64,000 bases of DNA from Cryptomeria japonica (lineage: Eukaryota; Streptophyta; Pinopsida; Cupressales; Cupressaceae). This document shows, piece by piece, positions 48,957 through 60,548 of the stretch; the stretch's first letter is position 1, and each line of letters begins with the position of its first letter. The position numbers were made by a program, and so were the translations under genes. The notes under the pieces were generated by a model. That model searched no databases and was not told where the DNA came from. It saw nothing but the letters and a program-made list of their open reading frames with translations. The stretch is taken from positions 827,504,897-827,568,896 of the forward strand of contig NC_081411.1 of assembly GCF_030272615.1 (NCBI RefSeq), given 5' to 3'.

Positions 48957-50660
48957 CTATGGATGATGGTTACCTATGCCCTTAGGCTCTATCCATGGTG
49001 GTCCTATAGAGGTCCACATATGAGATACATTCATGGAGTGCAAGTGACTATTGGATGAGCTCCTCGTCTCTCTGTCTTGGGAAATACATCTATACAATGC
49101 AAGCTTTGTCCTGGCCTCTACACGATCATGTTGTAGCTGCTTCATCTCCTCTTGTGCAATCTCTAGATTTACCTTCACTGTGTCAAAGATATCCTTGTCT
49201 CCTTTCATTGCGTTGTGCTCTAGGAGTAATCTGTGAGGACCATAGGACATGCACTGATGTGATGATCTCTTTGAGCACGTGTCCTACAAAGTCATGTCAT
49301 CCCTATGTGATAACTACAAGATATAGATATATTAGTAACATCATCACTTGTATTAAAATCAAATCAATCAAAATCAAATTAAATTTCTTACCTAGGTCTC
49401 CTAATTGTCAAGTAGGATTAACTATGGCTAGGTGTTGAGTTATGTTGATCAAGAGCATGGTGTTACTCTCTCTATGCTAATATCGATGGGTTATCTCTAT
49501 GCTCATATCGATGGGTTATCTCTATGGGATATGATGTTGGAGACGATATTTGTGCTTTGAAAGTAGCCTCCGAGGGGGTGCATCATTATCATCACTTGCA
49601 CTCTATCCTCTATCCTTTGCATGAGGTGGATCCAATATCTCCTCCTTAACATGGACAAGAATCTCATCATAATTTTGTTCCTATTGCTCATCATGGCTCT
49701 GCTCTTGTCGCTCACTATCACCTATTGGTTTCTCATGTGGCCCATGTTCTATCGTGGGTTCTAGTGGTCTAACCTATGTTTGTGGATCTCCTATAGGATA
49801 ATCTATCAGAAACACAGTACTAGGATAGGTCACCTATATGGACATTGAGCACTCACATTGTCCTCAAGTGGGGGAGCATATGTGTCACACCTATCATCAT
49901 CATTGTTTTCAATAAGCTCCACATCCACTGTTGTCAGTCTAGGCCAAGCTTCAGGTCTCAACACTCTAGGAATGTAGGACATATTTTGAAATTGTAGTAG
50001 GATAATCTTGTACTTGACTGATTTGATGCATGACTCTATCATTATAGAATGAAATGATGATGTAGCAATGGTGACTCTCTATCAAATGGTCCCACTACAT
50101 CCTATTTAATTGTCTCCTTTGCTCATCCCATACATACATGCATCCATATGGCCTCCAAATGATATCGGCAAGTTGTAGACAATCCAATGCAACACTCTAG
50201 TAGAGTTGATCTCCCTTTGCTAGTCGTTCCCACAAGAATATGCATGTGCTTGAGGTTGGTCAAAGGTAATACCTATAAGATATCTTGCATGCCTTGTACA
50301 TGCTATATTCTCAAACAAACAGACCTAAAGGAGAGTGCAAGTCATCAAACTCTTACCCTCATATGGTGTAAACTTCTCTAAATCACAATAAAGATGGGAA
50401 AGCATGCTACATCCCCATGATAATATTATTTGAAGCTCCTCCATCTCTTGAATGGTATGAGTAAGGCCTCTATGCATGTGAGTGCATCATCCATCACGCG
50501 CAATTGAGATTGCTATGGTGTAGATCAATATCTTCTAAACCAATGGAATATCTTTGGTGGTGTGCAATAGCCATTGTATAAAGATATGTCCTTGGGAATC
50601 TCTAGGTGTCAACTCCATATTGAGTGTGAGAACCTCAAGCCATCTCTTCCCTTGGATCTC
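48957..50660 (-). pseudogene. Relic resembling a plant mobile domain (PMD) gene
   Basis: Translating the minus strand with frame changes gives, in order, a WERLAKGDQL segment, then DIIWRPYGCMYVWDEQRRQL, then about 25 residues later YNDRVMHQ, and downstream RVLRPEAWPRLTTVDVELIE and an acidic/charged tail (LEIAQEEMKQLQHDRVEART). W-x-PYG followed some 45-50 residues later by DRVMRQF is the order I know from plant mobile domain proteins, a family found both as host genes and inside transposons. Stops and frameshifts are frequent, so it is a pseudogene at best. The tail could belong to something else. It abuts the gag relic at 51 kb, and whether both come from one element is unknown. Confidence 0.4.
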
Positions 50661-50995
50661 TACTTTTTATCCTAACCCTTCATTCCAAAACTCTACCTAA
50701 CCAAAACAATTCTCCATTCTCACGAACATGCAACAATTGAATCTACTATCTTTGAGCACTCATACTACCTTTAAGAAATCTTGAACAAAATTTTGAGATA
50801 CCATATTGTTATGCTGCCAAATTTTTTTAGCCCACATCCAATCAAGAATCAAAGGACATGTCATTGCATCAAAAGGAAGGTTTAATGAAACTTGGATTCT
50901 TGTTTGTTTCTTTGTTCTGTGTTGTTTTGCTTCCTTTTTGTCTTATTTTTGATGTTTTGTCAAATTGGATAGATTTTGGGTATTTTCCTTGTTGT

Positions 50996-52139
50996 TTATG
51001 CTCTTTGAAACTCACATTTTGGCATACATAGTTTGTCACTAGGAGCTAGGGTTAACGCTTTTGAAAAATGTGAAGATAAATTATGATTAACATCAATAAG
51101 CTCATACATATCATTTGAATCACTAGAATAAACATTTTTAGCATGAAAAACATCATCATCCATATCATCATCTAGATTAATAAAAATAGGGTCTCTAGTA
51201 CAAAAAGAGCATAAACCATCATTTTTCTTAAGCATCTTTAATCTTGGTGATTTAGGTTGAAATTCCTCCCTAGGGTTCGGTGAAGGCTGGTAAAATGGGA
51301 TCAAGTCAACATTTGTTGTCTTCAAAGAGGAAATGTTCTGGTAATCAAGCTGGTGAGCCTTATCATGACATCATTGTTGACATTCTCTTTCACAACAATT
51401 CCTTTTAGTTTTAGTCAAAACTTGTGAAGGTTGAAGATTAATGGTCATAGGTTTATTTTCTTCTCTTAAAGGAGGAGGAACACGAGAAACCCCACTAGGT
51501 TGAGACATATAAGATGCCAAGTGATTTCCTTTGTAAGATGTAGGAGGCGGGATTGAGGCATATATTGGAGGAATAGGAGTAGGAAGAATACCATGTCCAT
51601 TATGAGGAGGAGGAATATCCATGGGTATAGGATCTCTGGGTTTACTCAAGGACATGATCATCTTATTTTTCCACTTTTGATAAGATAAGAACAGGATGTC
51701 ACTTTGAGGTTTAAGAGCTTTAGGTTGTTTGGGCCAAAAGTAATCAAGGGTAAAATTACCATACTTTGTTGTGGGTTGGTAAATGATATGATCAATTGCT
51801 ATGATAGTGCCATTGTGAGGGAATTTCAAATATTTATGGATTATAGAAGGAATAGCTTTCATGGAAGAGAGCCAAGGATGTCCCAACTTCACACAAAATT
51901 GATCCGATGTAAGAATGATAGCAAAATTCACATCAAAGCAGTTAGTACCAACCTCAATAGGGATTAATAAAACCAATAGTAGGGCAATAGAAACCATCAT
52001 ACACCTTGACCACAACATCAAATTTTTCATATATAACTTGATACAATTGTAAGATATACAAATATTGTTCAGTAATCACATTCACCATACATAGTGGATC
52101 AATGAGCACTCCGCATGAGAGTTTGTCTTTGATCTTCAT
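50996..52139 (-). pseudogene. Protease-like region of the gag-only relic
   Basis: KIKDKLSCGVLIDPLCMVNV at about 52139-52070 fits the gypsy protease start, but DPL replaces Asp-Thr-Gly, so the active site is lost or corrupted. The frame changes and continues with SDQFCVKLGHPWLSSMKAIP and KFPHNGTIIAIDH, the C-terminal protease part. A long proline-rich segment (PPPHNGHGILPTPIPPIY) follows and an acidic DDDMDDDVFHAKN stretch ends the readable part. Confidence 0.65.
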
Positions 52140-52145
52140 AGTAAT

Positions 52146-54154
52146 CTACAATGAGTTATCATGTGTAACAATAGTCTCACTAAGATCAAAATTAATGCAT
52201 AGGTCTTTAGGAGGTATAGGTTTATCCACAAGATTCACAACATTGCTAGATTCCATACCAAGGTCATCAGGAGAAAAGGCAAGAGACTCAAACTCAACAA
52301 CATTAGTAGAGTGAGAAGGTAAATAATTGGTGAAGATTTGAAGGTTTTGATTAGGAGGAGCTATGGAATTATTTGAACCTTTGTCATTCATGCCAACTAC
52401 GAATTTAGTATTATTATCAATGAAACTTTGAATTTTACTCCTCAATGCATATCATTTCTTGGTATCATGGCTAGGTTGATGATGATATAGACAAATGACT
52501 TTGGGATCATGGTAGGGTGGCAATGGTTTAAAAGTGTCAATTTTCTTGATGGGAGGAAGTTTCAACACATTAGTATTTATCAATCTCAGCATTATACTAT
52601 GTAAAGACTCAGAAAGAGGAGTTAATTCTTTTCTAAAGTATTTGGATAAAGGGACCACACTTGACGTCGTGGCTGCCACTTGAGTGTTGATGTTTCCATT
52701 TAGCTTGATGTAACCTCTTTTTTAATTTAAACCTCACAAATGATTGTTGATAACTCTCATTCTTATCATCCATAGCCATTGAAGGAGATGATTAAAATTA
52801 ACTCACTTGAAGTTGATAATTATGAAGCACTGCACACAATTGTGTAAAGTAAAATCAACAAATAAAAGCTTATCTCTAATGTATTTTTGTAAATTAGCAA
52901 TAAAAATTCTCTGCACATCATGATCAGGCAATTTATAGGCAATTTGAGAATGCAAATGTTTATATCTACCAATAAAATCAGTCACTTTTTCTTTACCTCC
53001 TTGCTTATAATAAATCAAAGCAATCAAAGTAATTTTAGGACCAATATTAATTTGAAATTGTTGAATGAAAGTATTAGCCTATTGTTGAAATGAAGTAAAG
53101 GAATATGGAGATAAAGAGAAATAGCATTGCAAAGCTTTATCCCTATAGGTTCTAGTAAACAACTTAGTCATATGTCTTTGGTTATGAGCAAAATCACTAC
53201 ACAAAGTTTGAAATGTCTTCACATGAGTCAAGGGGTCACCTTTTTCACTATACAACTCCAATTGAGGGACTTCCATATGTTTAGGGGGAACCACATGGAC
53301 AATGTCATCAAATAATGGGCTCTTTACATCAAATGTGGGAACATTAAACTTAGATCGAGTAATGGAAGCCAATTGTTGTTGTAGGGATGCAACAATTTGG
53401 GCTAGATTATTGATGATTGCTTCGGTGGATGGATTTAAATTGGACATGTTGGATTGTGGAGGAGTAACATTGTTATATGTAGGTGGAGGTTGAGAAAAAT
53501 GAGGGGGGCCATTATGGTATGTTGGTATGGGAGATGATTGAGATACAAATGGAAGAATCACAGAAGGAGGTATGCAAGAATATTGATTAATGGGATTGCT
53601 CCCATGACTAACATGTGTAGGATTAACATTTTGTGTGGAAGCAATCATGATAGAAGATGTAAATGTAGGCACACTAAGCAAGGATGTAGGCATATGAATG
53701 GAATGATTGACTTGACTAGTACGGGTTGACAGTAACCAAGGACTTTAACACAAATTTTGATTGGCATGATATTAGTATCGACAATATGAGGAATACCACA
53801 CAATAAATCAACACCAATTTTATGACTTTGCACCATTCTTTTCAATCCTTTAAGAAAAGGGATTGGCTCACTTTTCGGGTATTGTTGACTCATCCATTAT
53901 TGAAGATTTTCAAATTCATTGTCAATCTTCTCCAATTGGTCAATATTAACCCTAGTTAGTGATTCATCCACATCATGAGAATTATGAAGAGAATGGGGAT
54001 AAATGATGTCATTTATTGGATTAGAGGAAGCACCAAAATTCTCATGAAACAAGTGATTTGATTGAGGCTCCATACCCTTAGTGGTTAAACCTTGAGAAGT
54101 TTTAATGATATAACTTATTCTCATAGGAATATTGTATGTAGGTAATGGTAGCAA
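52146..54154 (-). pseudogene. Gag of the minus-strand relic
   Basis: The N-terminal part is read from 54154, continuing past one stop to a SEPIPFLKGLKRM segment near 53870. After a frame change a Pro/Ser/Asn-rich leader (from 53693) precedes the retrotransposon gag domain (HMEVPQLELYSEKGDPLTHV, then KALQCYFSLSPYSF). One TAG at about 53077 interrupts it, then FIGRYKHLHSQIAYKLPDHD and FIANLQKYIRDKL complete the domain by 52803. A linker (MAATTSSVVPLSKYFRKELT; KVICLYHHQPSHDTKK at 52452) holds a C/H-rich end that may be a knuckle remnant. Confidence 0.75.
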
Positions 54155-54344
54155 AACTCATGCACAAAGGAGGGAAATTTGAATGCAAAAATTTAAAACT
54201 ACAATTAAACAATGTAATTTGTTGTGAATGATTGATTAACCAATTAGTTAAGAACTTTGATTTGTGATTTTGAACAATAAATGCCTTTAAATCATAACAT
54301 GTCATAACAATCAAATCTAAAAACATACTTGAAAAATTATGCAA

Positions 54345-55640
54345 CCCACAAGTTAATTTCAGAATAATAAACTAGGTTTTTTGTGAATTATACCTCTACA
54401 TTTATGAAATTCAATTGAAAATAACAATAAAGAGAACAAATTTGAATTTTAAAATGCATACAAAATCATATATGAGGAAATAAATCATAATTAGGCATGC
54501 AAGATGTTAGGTTAACCAAAATGTAATGGTTAGAAAATTATGAATTAAAGTAAATAGCCCAATTAACCAAATTACATTGAAAGAGGGTTGAACCCAATAG
54601 ACCTAGGCTCAATCCCAATGTGGAAGATTCCAATTGGATTCAACTCGTTTGTATTGTTTATCCTCTTTCTTAATTGAATCTGTAATGTAATTGTGAAATT
54701 AGGGCAAAACAATGAATTATTGAAGTAAACTGATAGAAACCAGTAAGCTACAAATATCCCATTGAGCCACAAAGTTGGATCAAGGCAAAATGAGATGTCT
54801 ACAACCTGTTCTCAAAAGTTTGGCTTGATTTTTTAGGGCTAGGGGGTATAGATTCATCCTAGTACTCCAAATTTTCACCATCAAAAGCTAAACCTATTCA
54901 TCACTATCGACTCCGCCATAATTCTCGAGTACAATTCCACACCCATTTCTTGCACACAAAAAGAAAGGGAAATATGTTGAAAATAGGGGTTTGCCTTAGG
55001 TCAAACCTCGATTTTGCAATTAACCATGAACTTGAATTGACAAATGCAATGAAAGACTATAACAAAGTACTTTCCTTTGGAGGGAAAGACTGAATTTGAA
55101 ATGGAATGCTTGAAACCACAATGTTTACCTTGATGAAGTTTTTTTTGTCTTCACACAAATATTTTAGGGTTTCATGTAGGACGTCTTCATAAAATATTGA
55201 TCATGAATTCCATCTTCAATGCTTGAACTTGACTTCACTTCTATTCCAATGCTTGATGAATGACTAATTGCTTGCTCACTTGAATTTGATAGAGTGTAAT
55301 TAAGAGCTTGATTTCAATTAGATTCAAATGAGAGGGTAAACCTCCTTTTATACTTGTCTGCTTGAAAATTCAATTAAATTTTTGAAGTAGGCTGACACAA
55401 GATCCAAATTCTTGCTCATTTGTGATGATCATTATGAGGCTCCAATTTGGGGCCTGATTAAGAGGCCCAGGGTGTGGTATGCCCTGGTCTTGGAAATCAA
55501 GACTCCAGAATGTGGGGGAAGACATGGAAGATAGTGAGGATGTAGGGTAGATAGGTGGTGTGAGTAGAATCAACATTGCAATCAAGCATCGAAAGACAAG
55601 ACGCCAAAGTGAGGCCTAGGCAAGGTCAAAATTGTAAGTG
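54345..55640 (-). repeat. Probable LTR/leader of the gag-only relic
   Basis: On the minus strand this lies upstream of gag and contains a TATAAAAG box at 55352-55345 followed by AGGTTTACCCTC. A TGGCGGAGTCGATAG string near 54910 might be a decayed primer site. LTR ends were not delimited and no second copy was found. Confidence 0.4.
55345..55352 (-). promoter_or_regulatory. TATA box of the gag-only relic
   Basis: TATAAAAG on the minus strand in a GC-richer setting (AAG before, GAGG after), correctly oriented and about 1.2 kb upstream of the gag frame. Confidence 0.5.
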
Positions 55641-57370
55641 AGTACAATTTAATACACTATAATTAGTATTAAATTTAAACTACACTAGTAAAACCCAGTA
55701 AATAATAATAAATGAGAAGTAGTTGTAATGAATATTAATGACCATTTTTTATCACGATCAAAAGGTTCTTATAAGGAATTACTCAAATATAGTATTATAG
55801 AGAAGTAAAATAGTACTATATAAATATTTCGGTGCTAAAACTAAATATATAATTGATTTAGTACTTAGCCTAGATATATGAGTTTAGTCTAGAAACATGC
55901 ATCTAATCGGATTTGAAATAATAATGAAATACCATAAGTAAATTCATATATTGATGTTGATGAAGAGGAGACAAATTTAAGTCAACAACACATAATTGTT
56001 CCTTATTCCAATACTAGATTTGAGATGAGTAGACTTTGAAGACTAAAATCTGTGAAACTATGCATGTAATTGGGTAAACCATGCATGCATTTGCATTTCT
56101 AACTTAGTATATCTGGGTTTGAACTTTTTATGTGTATTCAGACCTTGTGATTTTAGAACTTTAGTACCCATAATTATTATTTTTCTTAATTTTGTATTTG
56201 CAATTAAAAATTTGTTGGTGTTGAAGTATATAATTGTAACTTGTTGTGGTAATGGGGAATTCTTGATACTTTCTTAATTGTATTCAATCTTTATTGATTG
56301 ATTCAATGATTTCAATAAAAAATGGAAGACAACAAGGAGCAAATGCTACTAATAATGATGACATGTGATGATACTAAATGCTTAAGACTTGAGAATTGAT
56401 CTAATAGATGCCACATTGACCTAGTGCAAGAACTAAGATTTTAACATTTGTTGATGCAAGTGTTAATGCAACTAATATAAAAGATTGATTTTGGAGTAGT
56501 AAGTGAAACTTATGTCAAATTAGTGTGGAGGGGTTGATCTAATGATGAATCTAGATGATGGGTTCATGTTTGATGATTAATGACGTAGGGGTGATGTCCT
56601 TTTATGCATGTCTTATCTATATAATCTAAACCTTTTGATGTCAAGATCAAAACATAACAACCAATATGATTTGAGTTGTCTTGAACACATGGTTAAATTC
56701 AAATCTTAGAAAAATACATCAAAACACATCTACAACCCCTAACCCAAATCAAAACCATGCCTATTGCCTTAAACCTAGTAGAATTTTTAATATTGTAAAT
56801 TATAAGAATATTTTAATTAAGATATAATACTACTTCTTAAAGTTTATATATGAATTTTAAGTTAATAAAGTTACCACATTAATCAAAATAATATATTAGA
56901 ATAACATACTTTAAACATTCATAATAGATAATATAATACAAATATAAATTAAAGAAAATAAATTCAAAATAGAATTGTTAAAAAATATCAAATTCAAGAT
57001 AAGTTTTGTTGAGTCCAAGACCCCAACATCAAAAAAGATGAAGTTGAGATCACGTCTTAAAGGACTTTTGTAAAATAGATACCCTTCAATCCATAACTCT
57101 TAATTGAAAAAGTATCAAATTAATTATCATCCAATAAATCAAATCAATTTTTTTTATAAACTAATAATCAAACCAAGCAATCTAAACAAGAAAAAAAAAA
57201 AAACATTCTAAATTTACAGTCTAATATATCTTTACCATATTTATTAAATAATTAAAAATTCAAATGCAACATATTTTAAATTAATAAAGAAACATAATCA
57301 GATGTACATCCCAATATCTGAGTAGTGGAAATTTAAAACTACATGAAGTTTCTGCCAAATCACTCTCGTC
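55641..57370. other. Intergenic upstream of the fibrillin gene
   Basis: AT-rich, no gene or element recognised. Long A- and T-rich stretches near 57150-57200. Confidence 0.4.
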
Positions 57371-57374
57371 GAGA

Positions 57375-57381
57375 ACGTGTC
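57375..57381 (+). promoter_or_regulatory. ACGTGTC box upstream of fibrillin
   Basis: ACGTGTC, an ABA-response-element core, about 100 bp before the fibrillin ATG. Plant fibrillins are often stress- and ABA-responsive (family knowledge), so the site is plausible, but a single heptamer is weak evidence. Confidence 0.35.
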
Positions 57382-57478
57382 TTTTCACGCCATAAAATAT
57401 GTGGAGCGTGAGCTGCCCACGAAAGATGCAGAAGACTCTTATATTATCATTACACACGATTTGTAGTTTGAGGCGGCA

Positions 57479-58206
57479 ATGGCAATGCCAATGGCAATGA
57501 CATTATACACAGCAAAACCATTCTTCCTTGTTCACAACTCCAACAACCCCGCCCTATTCTCCCTGCCAAAAACCGTACCAACCTACTCATTTCATTGCCA
57601 TGCAATCTCAAATACTCTGACCGCTTTTTCCACCTCAAACCACCTCTTCCGAAGCCCAGTTATCAGTATTTCTAAGAGGACTTCCTTGCCCTTGACAAAA
57701 CCCTTTGCCCTGACCGATGGTGATGAGAGCATACCACCAATCAATCAAACAGGTGATATCACTCCTCCCACTCTGAGTGAGGATGAGTGGGGGAATGAAC
57801 TCGAAACAAACACAACCACCCCACAAAATGGTAGTGTAGAACAAAAGGATACTGCTTCTGGGGCACTATATGTTGATGAATGGGGGGACAAAGCAGACCC
57901 AGATGAGCTCGCTGCACAAACAAAGCTGCCTGATGCAGACCCATCTACAATGTCTGATGATGATGAATGGGGCGGTTCAGGAACTGACCAGATCCCAGGC
58001 ACTGTACCTTCAATTTCTACAGATACTAAGCTAACAGAGCTTAAACAATGCTTGGTGGACTCTTTCTATGGGACGGAGTATGGCCTGACAGTTAGCAGTC
58101 AGACTAGGGCAGAAATTGGGGAGTTGATTTCCGAGCTTGAAGCCCTGAACCCGACTCCTGCTCCAACTGAAGCACCCTCACTGCTGCAGGGAAATTGGGT
58201 TTTAGT
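57479..58206 (+). CDS. Plastid-lipid-associated protein (fibrillin), exon 1
   Basis: First exon of a nuclear gene for a plastoglobule/thylakoid structural protein of the PAP/fibrillin family, which binds lipids and stabilises plastid lipid bodies and membranes under stress. The ATG at 57479 begins a Ser/Thr/Pro-rich, acid-poor stretch of about 75 residues that looks like a chloroplast transit peptide. Residues 80-180 are acidic and contain DEWG three times (102-105, 133-136, 162-165). From about residue 184 the PAP domain starts: LTELKQCLVDSFYGTEYGLT, then RAEIGELISELEALNP and LLQGNWVLV. The exon ends at 58206 with GTAAGT, after two bases of a codon, and family members continue with a Tyr-Thr-Ser stretch that is not found in the rest of the window. 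The acidic DEWG region recalls the PAP3/FBN2 branch, from memory. The domain is incomplete only because the window ends inside the first intron. Confidence 0.9.
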
Positions 58207-59305
58207 GTAAGTTCCTTTCCCCTGTATTCTCTTCACTTTTTAAATTAATGCCGAACATATGCATAATTATATTCATGTATTTGTTTCACAACAAGGACAT
58301 ACAGGAACATGTATACATATGTACATGCCTACGTGTACAAGATGAATGTTCTAAAAATTACAATCTTCCTTAAAATTACTGTTGCGTATCCCTTGTTAAA
58401 GTATTTGTTCCACATTAATATTCATCTATATGTTTCCCACGAGTCTTAATTACTTATTGAGAAAAACACTGAAAATGAGGAATTTTAACAAATCTCACTA
58501 TACTTCTTCAAACCCTGTTGTTCTTGTTTCTTTTGGTGAATTTGAATTGCTCAATCCCAAGTCGTTTTAGCAGGAGGAAATGCTATATCAATCTTTCGTC
58601 AACTTTGGTTGGGAAGCCACTGCTCATTGTGGGTTGTATTAATGAAACCGTTTTAGTTATTGGAGAGCATGTCCAGCAGGGCTTGAATCCACATCATCAT
58701 CATGACACTTCCTTTGCATTGCTACTAGGCAATAGCCCACTTGAGGTCCTCAATTTTTCTGTCAATGAACATAATAATTTTAATTCTCAAGTAGGATGGT
58801 TTATCTGTCTTCAAACTTGTTTCAAATTATTTAGCCTGTCTAAGTTGATAGTCCAATCAATGCCACAAGATTGCATACCATTAAACTATCAAATGGCACA
58901 TGTGCAACAATCATGTGGAGCGTAGTAATCATTCTTGTTGTAATCTGCCTGGTTAATTCAATTGAACACAAAAATACATTGGTGCATTGCAACATAGCAA
59001 TAAAAGTAACCAACACACCTTTCCGTAAAATGCATGAACATGCAATCAAGAGACAATATTAGAAGAGCAGAATAATTATGTCAACAAATTTCTCCAACGC
59101 TCCCATTAAGATTGCAGCAGATCACTTATGCAGTAACCCATGAGGTTGCCTAAAGCATCTTTGACCTAAGTGCAAATCATAAATATACAAACGTCAGGAA
59201 AAAAAGGATACAAAGATATAGTGGTGCACAAATGCCATGATAAGGATCTGATGTTATGACATCTAATGATATTCTGCTTTGTGAGAATTTGCCAAGATCT
59301 AGAGG

Positions 59306-59442
59306 CAATGGAAAGCACAAATAAGAGAGAACAAAATGTGACAAGAATAAACTGTATTCCTATCAATGATGCAAAATGGAAAACACAAATAAGAGAGAAC
59401 AAAATGTGACAAGAATAAACTGTATTCCTATCAATGATGCAA
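59306..59442. repeat. 68-bp tandem duplication
   Basis: A unit including CACAAATAAGAGAGAACAAA and CTGTATTCCTATCAATGATG is repeated at exactly 68-bp spacing with almost no differences, so the duplication is recent. Confidence 0.9.
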
Positions 59443-60282
59443 AATGTGATCAATTGGATCATCAAGATTGTTGTTGTTTACAATGTAGATGAGCCTGCTT
59501 ATAAAGGCAAGGCTAAGAGACAAAAGAGCACACAATAATGACGTGTGGCTCAATGAGATGCAAGGGTAGGTAGGGGTAGGTTGGAGAAATAGTAAAATAT
59601 TCCACATGAGGTGGATCACCCACTGAAGGTGGAATTATCACTCCACAATAAGTGGAAATGATAAAGTAACAACAAGATCACACCATAAAAGGTGGACATT
59701 CTCCTACATACACACTCCCAATGTAGCACATCTCCCTAAGTGTCTCATATGTACCTAAGTAAACTTAAGTAAAGTGTATATCCATCATGAATAAATAATT
59801 ACACCAACATGCTTAGTATTGTAATTCGTTCCTTGTCTGTCCCTTAAGATTTTTATAGGTATATTAAGACTTTTATTGTCATTTATATGTTCTGTTATTG
59901 CTGGTTACCTATACTTTTGTTAGATGCCTGGGTTTTTGCATGATTTTCTTTATGCCACATACAAAATGAAAGAACTAAAGTGGGACATTAGCTATAAGGA
60001 AGATCATAGGTATTAGAATAGAGTATGTTTGTAAGAGAAATTTGAGACCATGTCATGGCCAAGTGTAGCTACCTTGCAATGCCTGGAAACTTTCTTAGTC
60101 GGAGTGTTGTGACCATTTCACACATCGCCCCATTGCAAATGGGGACCCTTGCTTTTTGCTTTCTAGGGTTTGTTTTCTAGGTCTTTTAGGGTTTTGTCTG
60201 TTAGCCTTTATCTTTCGAGTATCGCCAGGGGATCACCTGGATAGCAGTTTCTGCTTGAGTTAGGTCAAGTTGGTGAGTGATG

Positions 60283-60395
60283 AAGTCTAGAATGTCCTAA
60301 TCCTGAAATGAAGTCTGGAATGTCCTGATCTTGAAATTTGGCTAAGTCTGGAATGTCCTGATCCTGAAATTTGACTAAGTCTGGAAGACTGAAGA
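60283..60395 (+). repeat. Tandem AAGTCTGGAATGTCCTGATC units
   Basis: Four successive units start AAGTCTRGAATGTCCTRATC or a truncated form (60283, 60311, about 60344, about 60378), with a variable CTGAAATTTGGCT tail, period about 28-34 bp. Confidence 0.75.
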
Positions 60396-60548
60396 ATCCT
60401 CCAAAAACTAGATTTTGCAATATAGCTCCTGGAGGTCTGAAACCACTCTCAAACATCCTGAAAGTATATATGGAATATAACTTAAAGTATAAGTATTAAA
60501 TGTTATATTCCATAAAATGATCCTGACGGAGAGTTCAAAAAAGTCAAA

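Larger units (their letters stand above)
50996..54344 (-). mobile_element. Ty3/gypsy gag-protease relic, minus strand, no pol
   Basis: Gag and protease pieces are readable from 54154 down to 50996. Beyond 50996 the expected RT, RNase H and integrase are absent, and the PMD-like relic follows instead. A TATA-bearing LTR-like leader lies upstream (55352). The element is therefore 3'-truncated or was a gag-only, non-autonomous form. Confidence 0.7.

Noticed and set aside
55370-55585. 71-codon minus-strand open frame
   Set aside because: Lies in the U3-like part upstream of a TATA box and is compositionally LTR sequence.
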